From NCBI RefSeq assembly GCF_020037125.1, contig NZ_JAIQDG010000008.1:124001-188000 (forward strand): a DNA stretch of 64,000 nt, written 5' to 3'. A model generated the notes under the pieces. It had not been told where the DNA came from and did not search any database. It worked only from the letters and a program-made list of their open reading frames with translations. This document shows, one piece after another, positions 60,603 through 64,000 of this stretch; within the stretch, counting starts at the first letter, position 1; each line of letters opens with the position of its first letter. Both the position numbers and the translations under genes were made by a program. This stretch comes from Myxococcus sp. RHSTA-1-4 (GTDB lineage Bacteria; Myxococcota; Myxococcia; Myxococcales; Myxococcaceae).

Positions 60603-60980
60603 ATGCCGTTGCTGAATCAGGACGTGCGAAAGCCAGAGAAGAAGACGAAGGAGGAGCCAGCGGCTGGCTCCTCGAAGCGGCGCTACACCTCGGTGACTGA
60701 GCATTCCGCGCCATCGAAGCTCGACCATGACATCAAGCGCAGCGCAGCTCAGGTTGATAAGCACGCGTCCTCCAAGCCCCTGTCTACCCGGGGCCGTGCG
60801 GTCGCCGTCATCGTCAAGGTGCGCAAGGCCGACTACGTCCCGCCCCAGGTCAAGGTGCGCTCCAAGATGTCCCCGCTGATCTTCACTGCGGAATTGCTGG
60901 AGCAATCCCTCTCCGAGCTCTCAAGCGACCCCAACATCGTGTCGGTGAGCACGCCGAAGCTGTTGCGGAACGTGGACTGA
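60603..60980 (+). CDS. Stand-alone propeptide-like protein, probable partner of the S8 protease
   Basis: 125 residues. The Lys-rich N-terminus is flexible; the C-terminal ~60 residues (VAVIVKVRKADYVPPQV, then LLEQSLSELSSDPNIVSVST) align by eye with the N-terminal propeptide of the adjacent protease (VAVVARVRDVDAWWAHPDV, then LQRIEHLRGLDNVLSLKAAQ). The pattern is that of subtilase propeptides, which fold their protease and then inhibit it. It lies 130 bp after the protease on the same strand. I infer a trans-acting inhibitor or chaperone. Confidence 0.65.
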   Translation: MPLLNQDVRKPEKKTKEEPAAGSSKRRYTSVTEHSAPSKLDHDIKRSAAQVDKHASSKPLSTRGRAVAVIVKVRKADYVPPQVKVRSKMSPLIFTAELLEQSLSELSSDPNIVSVSTPKLLRNVD

Positions 60981-61028
60981 AAGTCTCACGACTCACGGGT
61001 CTGCTTCCGCGCATCCGGGCACGAAGCC

Positions 61029-61321
61029 CTACCAGAGGCCCCGGCGGCACCGGAAGTCGTGCACCAGGAACCAGACGAAGCGGGTGACGCACAGGCCCAG
61101 CGTCACGCAGAAAGCGGCCCCGAAGCGCTCCAGGTCGAACCGGAACTTCCAGTCCAGCAGCTTCACCTTGCCGAAGCCCGCCACCAGCGCTCCCACGGCG
61201 ATAGACGCAGCGCGCTCCCCAGCCCGAGGAAGAGGACGAGGCCCGCGCGGCCGAACCGGCGCTCCTCGGCGTACTGGTCCAGGGCTCCGAGCACCACGTT
61301 GTCGAACCAGCAACCGAGCAC
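61029..61321 (-). pseudogene. Small membrane protein gene, apparently frameshifted
   Basis: Two adjacent frames carry the halves of one protein. From a GTG at 61321: VLGCWFDNVVLGALDQYAEE and RAGLVLFLGLGSA. In the other frame from ~61205: SIAVGALVAGFGKVKLLDWK, FDLERFGAAFCVTLGLCVTR, then HDFRCRRGLW and a stop at 61029. Restoring one base near 61207 joins them into ~97 residues with three hydrophobic helices. The true 5' end may lie further upstream, since the GTG has a poor ribosome-binding site. No family named. Confidence 0.5.
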
Positions 61322-61564
61322 ACGTCTAAGTCGAACCTGCCCTCCCGTCCGGGACGGCCGAGCGGGCCCCGGAAGCACTCCCCGCACGCAGTCCCAAGTT
61401 GTGCCCGTGGGGGGAGTGGACCGGGGCACAGGTGATGGAAGGCCCATGGCGACGTAGGGGCGCCATGGGGAACACATGGGAGGCAGGCAGACATGCGGGG
61501 GCTGCCCATGCCGTCCGTGCCCTCCCCACTTCCCACCTCTCCCCACGTGCGTAGCTTGTGGCCG

Positions 61565-62464
61565 ATGCTGCGTGCCCTCCTCGGCCGATGGCGAAGCTCG
61601 TTGCGCCTGCTCCGGCCGGCGCACGTGGAGGCGAACCGCGCGAAAATCGCCGTCGCCCAGCTTGGCCACCAGTACGCCAACAAGGTCGTCGCCCTCCAGG
61701 ACGTGGACCTCAACGTCCGCTCGGGCGAGTTCGTGTGCCTGCTGGGCCCGTCCGGCTGTGGCAAGTCCACGCTCCTCTACGCGCTCGCGGGCCAGGTGAA
61801 GCCCACCGGCGGCACCGTGTCCATCGACGGGAAGCCCATCCACGGCCCCGGGCCGGAGCGGCTGCTGATGTTCCAGGAGGCGGCCCTGTTCCCGTGGCTC
61901 ACCGTGCGCGGCAACATCACCTTCGCGCTGGCCGCCAAGGGCGTGCCGCGCGCCCAGCGCAAGGAGCGCGCCGACGCCTTCATCCGCCGCGTCCAGCTCA
62001 CCGGCTTCGAGGACACCCTGCCCCACCAGCTCTCCGGCGGCATGAAGATGCGCGCCTCGCTGGCCCGCGCGCTGGCCATGGACCCGGCCGTGCTGCTCAT
62101 GGACGAGCCCTTCGGCTCGCTGGACGCGCAGACGCGCATCCACATGCAGGAGCTTCTTCAATCCATCTGGATGCGCACCGGCAAGACGGTGGTGTTCGTC
62201 ACCCATGACGTCCACGAGGCGCTGATGCTCGGCACCCGCGTGGTGCTCATGGCCCCGCGGCCGGGACGCGTCGTCCGGGACCTCGAGGTCCACCTGCCCA
62301 TGCCACGCAAGCCCGAGGACGCCGGCCTCAACGAGATGACGCGGCACGTCCGCGAGTTGCTGCGCCAGGTGGAGGGCCCCGCACCGCGCGAGCCCGTGCC
62401 CCGGCCGCCCCCCGCCCCGCATCCCGCCGTGCCCGCGCACGGGCTGGCCCGGCCCGCGAGGTGA
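61565..62464 (+). CDS. ABC transporter ATPase, sulfonate/taurine/nitrate type
   Basis: 299 residues. Walker A GPSGCGKSTLLYALAG, Q-loop LMFQEAALFPWLTV, signature QLSGGMKMRASLARALAMDP, Walker B VLLMDEPFGSLD, H-loop VFVTHDVHEALMLG: a complete ATPase of the SsuB/TauB/NrtD branch. It carries an N-terminal ~40-residue Arg-rich extension and a Pro-rich C-terminal tail. The ATG at 61565 is the best of several in-frame starts. The permease start is 4 bp after its stop. It powers import of a sulfonate-, taurine-, nitrate- or similar small solute. Confidence 0.9.
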   Translation: MLRALLGRWRSSLRLLRPAHVEANRAKIAVAQLGHQYANKVVALQDVDLNVRSGEFVCLLGPSGCGKSTLLYALAGQVKPTGGTVSIDGKPIHGPGPERLLMFQEAALFPWLTVRGNITFALAAKGVPRAQRKERADAFIRRVQLTGFEDTLPHQLSGGMKMRASLARALAMDPAVLLMDEPFGSLDAQTRIHMQELLQSIWMRTGKTVVFVTHDVHEALMLGTRVVLMAPRPGRVVRDLEVHLPMPRKPEDAGLNEMTRHVRELLRQVEGPAPREPVPRPPPAPHPAVPAHGLARPAR

Positions 62465-62467
62465 GCC

Positions 62468-63229
62468 ATGAAGCGCTACGTCCACAAGCTCGGCATGTTC
62501 GTGCTGCTGCTGGGGAGCTGGGAGCTGGTGGCCCGGCTGGGCATCTGGTCTCCCCACCTGTTCCCCGGCCCGGTGACGGTGGTGAAGAGCCTGGGCGCCA
62601 TGCTCTCCGACGGCCGCATGGCCGAGGCCACGCTGCGCTCGCTGGGACGGCTGGGCCGCGCCTACCTCGTCTCCGTGGCCATCGGCGTCCCCCTGGGCCT
62701 GCTGATGGCCCGGATTTCGTTCTTCCGCGACGCGGTGAAGCCCGTCGTCATGGGCCTTCAGGCACTGCCCTCCATCTGCTGGCTGCCGCTGGCGCTGCTG
62801 TGGTTCGGCCTGACGGACGCCGCCATCCTCTTCGTCGTCGTCATGGGCAGCGTGCTGGGCATCGCCATCGCCACCGAGGACAGCGTCAACGGCGTGGACC
62901 CGCAACTCGTCCGCGTGGCCAGCACCCTGGGCGTGAAGGGCATGCGCTTCCAGCTCGGCGTCATCCTGCCCGCGGCCCTGCCCGGTATCGTCACCGGCCT
63001 CAAGCTGGGGTGGAGCTTCGCCTGGCGCGCGCTGCTGGCCGGCGAGCTGCTCTTCGTCTCCGGCGGCCTGGGACAGCTCCTCACCGTGGGCCGCGAGCTG
63101 ATGGACGTGCCCCAGGTCATGGCCGTCATGCTGGCCATCATCGTCATCGGCATCACCGTGGACCGTGTCCTCTTCCAGACGGTGGAGGTACGGGTGCGGC
63201 GCCGCTGGGGCCTGGTCCCGTCCATGTGA
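62468..63229 (+). CDS. ABC transporter permease, SsuC/TauC type
   Basis: 253 residues, six predicted helices. The conserved EAA loop is STLGVKGMRFQLGVILPAALPGIVTG; other family marks are SLGRLGRAYLVSVAIGVPLG and LPSICWLPLALLWFG. It forms the membrane channel with the ATPase, whose gene ends 3 bp before its ATG. Substrate not shown by sequence. Confidence 0.92.
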   Translation: MKRYVHKLGMFVLLLGSWELVARLGIWSPHLFPGPVTVVKSLGAMLSDGRMAEATLRSLGRLGRAYLVSVAIGVPLGLLMARISFFRDAVKPVVMGLQALPSICWLPLALLWFGLTDAAILFVVVMGSVLGIAIATEDSVNGVDPQLVRVASTLGVKGMRFQLGVILPAALPGIVTGLKLGWSFAWRALLAGELLFVSGGLGQLLTVGRELMDVPQVMAVMLAIIVIGITVDRVLFQTVEVRVRRRWGLVPSM

Positions 63230-63309
63230 CGAAAGTCGACGTAAGCCGCCAGACGCTTCGCCCCCGGGTCCGTTGAAATCCCGCCGCGCCGTACCTTTCT
63301 TGGCCGGGT

Positions 63310-64000
63310 ATGCGTGCATCCCGCTCCCTGTTCCTCCTCGTGCTCACCGGCCTGGCGGTGCTCGGCGCCGGCTGCAAGGGCAAGTCGTCCTCCGGTAGTC
63401 CGGACGCCCCGCTGCGGCTGGGCTTCTTCCCCAACATCACCCACGCGCAGGCGCTGGTGGGCAACGCCGAGGGCACCTTCGCCTCGCAGCCCGGCGTGGG
63501 ACGCCTGGAGGTGAAGCAGTTCAACGCGGGCCCCGCCGCCATGGAGGCGCTGGTGGCCGGCTCGCTGGACATCTCCTACGTGGGCAGCGGCCCCGCCATC
63601 AACACGTTCCTCAAGGCCGGGCGCGAGCTGCGCATCATCTCCGGCGCGGTGAATGGCGGCGCGGTGCTGGTGGTGCGCACCGCGCAGTCCGCCGCGGAGC
63701 TGAAGGGGAAGAAGCTGGCCACGCCGCAGCTCGGCAACACGCAGGACATCTCCCTGCGCTACTGGCTGAAGCAGCAGGGGCTGAACACCCACCTCCAGGG
63801 CACCGGCGACGTGCAGATTGTCCCACTGAGCAACCCGGACATCCTCGGCCAGTACCTGCGCGGGAGCATCGAGGGCGCCTGGGTGCCCGAGCCGTGGGGC
63901 GCGCGCATGGTGGCCGAGGGCGGAGGCCGCATCCTCGTGGACGAGCGCGACCTGTGGCCCGAGCGCCGCTTCCCCACCACCGTCATCGTGACGACACGCA
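63310..64000 (+). CDS. ABC transporter substrate-binding lipoprotein (3' end beyond window)
   Basis: About 230 residues visible. The signal peptide has lipobox VLGAGC, then LRLGFFPNITHAQALVGNAE, the start of the SsuA/NrtA/TauA class, and ISYVGSGPAINTFLKAG, a ligand-contact region. Third gene of the importer, after permease and ATPase. The order ATPase-permease-binding protein, and PNITHAQALVG, point to the aliphatic sulfonate/nitrate/taurine group. Confidence 0.9.
   Translation, partial: MRASRSLFLLVLTGLAVLGAGCKGKSSSGSPDAPLRLGFFPNITHAQALVGNAEGTFASQPGVGRLEVKQFNAGPAAMEALVAGSLDISYVGSGPAINTFLKAGRELRIISGAVNGGAVLVVRTAQSAAELKGKKLATPQLGNTQDISLRYWLKQQGLNTHLQGTGDVQIVPLSNPDILGQYLRGSIEGAWVPEPWGARMVAEGGGRILVDERDLWPERRFPTTVIVTTR

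Overview
The window is high-GC DNA with the gene content of a myxobacterium, most likely Myxococcaceae (Myxococcus, Corallococcus or Pyxidicoccus). The signs are a DUF2381/TIGR02268 paralogue, a TIGR02270 protein, a PilZ protein with a long coiled coil, many short lipoproteins, a long Cys-repeat surface lipoprotein, tandem double-domain glycosyltransferases, and type VI secretion (T6SS) cargo genes (DUF2169, DUF4150, AHH, Imm11) without T6SS core genes. No rRNA, tRNA, CRISPR array or insertion sequence was seen.

Region by region. 0-6.3 kb: a CoA-thioester catabolic cluster of acyl-CoA carboxylase subunits and an AtuA-like protein on the minus strand, divergent from a TetR regulator and a short-chain dehydrogenase, with a perfect 26-bp palindrome between them. 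6.3-20 kb: exported proteins and lipoproteins, including a propeller/vanadium-haloperoxidase fusion and a TolB-like/amidohydrolase fusion, plus a macro-domain protein, a second TetR regulator, and a hydrolase interrupted by one extra base. 20-24 kb: two hotdog thioesterases, small exported proteins and a TPR protein. 24.2-27.7 kb: a two-gene Septu anti-phage system (ptuA, ptuB) divergent from the RNA ligase rtcB. 27.8-38.3 kb: PilZ, cupin, metallo-beta-lactamase fold, a CHASE3-PAS-GAF histidine kinase, the Cys-repeat lipoprotein and polyphosphate kinase 1. 38.4-44 kb: two tandem glycosyltransferases with signs of gene conversion. 44-47 kb: a decayed lipoprotein gene, an App1-type phosphatase, a small secreted protein and a nucleotidyltransferase-fold protein. 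47-54.5 kb: an orphan T6SS effector/immunity island. 54.5-57.5 kb: a GH15 glycosidase and glucose-dehydrogenase operon. 57.7-61 kb: a small membrane protein and a subtilase with a separate propeptide-like protein. 61-64 kb: a decayed membrane protein and a sulfonate/taurine/nitrate-type ABC importer cut by the window end.

Non-coding structure stands out. A family of hairpins built on GGAAYGGA-NNN-TCCATTCC forms a four-unit array with a 95-96 bp period at 12.7-13.0 kb, recurs as an inverted two-unit copy at 23.5 kb, and occurs once at 46.3 kb. A second hairpin is repeated at two gene ends (11.4 and 15.2 kb). A ~76-bp tandem repeat sits at 19.9 kb.

Four genes each carry one apparent single-base frameshift (near 14008, 19346, 44246 and 61207). 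This means either local gene decay or sequencing error, and it should be settled before those genes are called dead.
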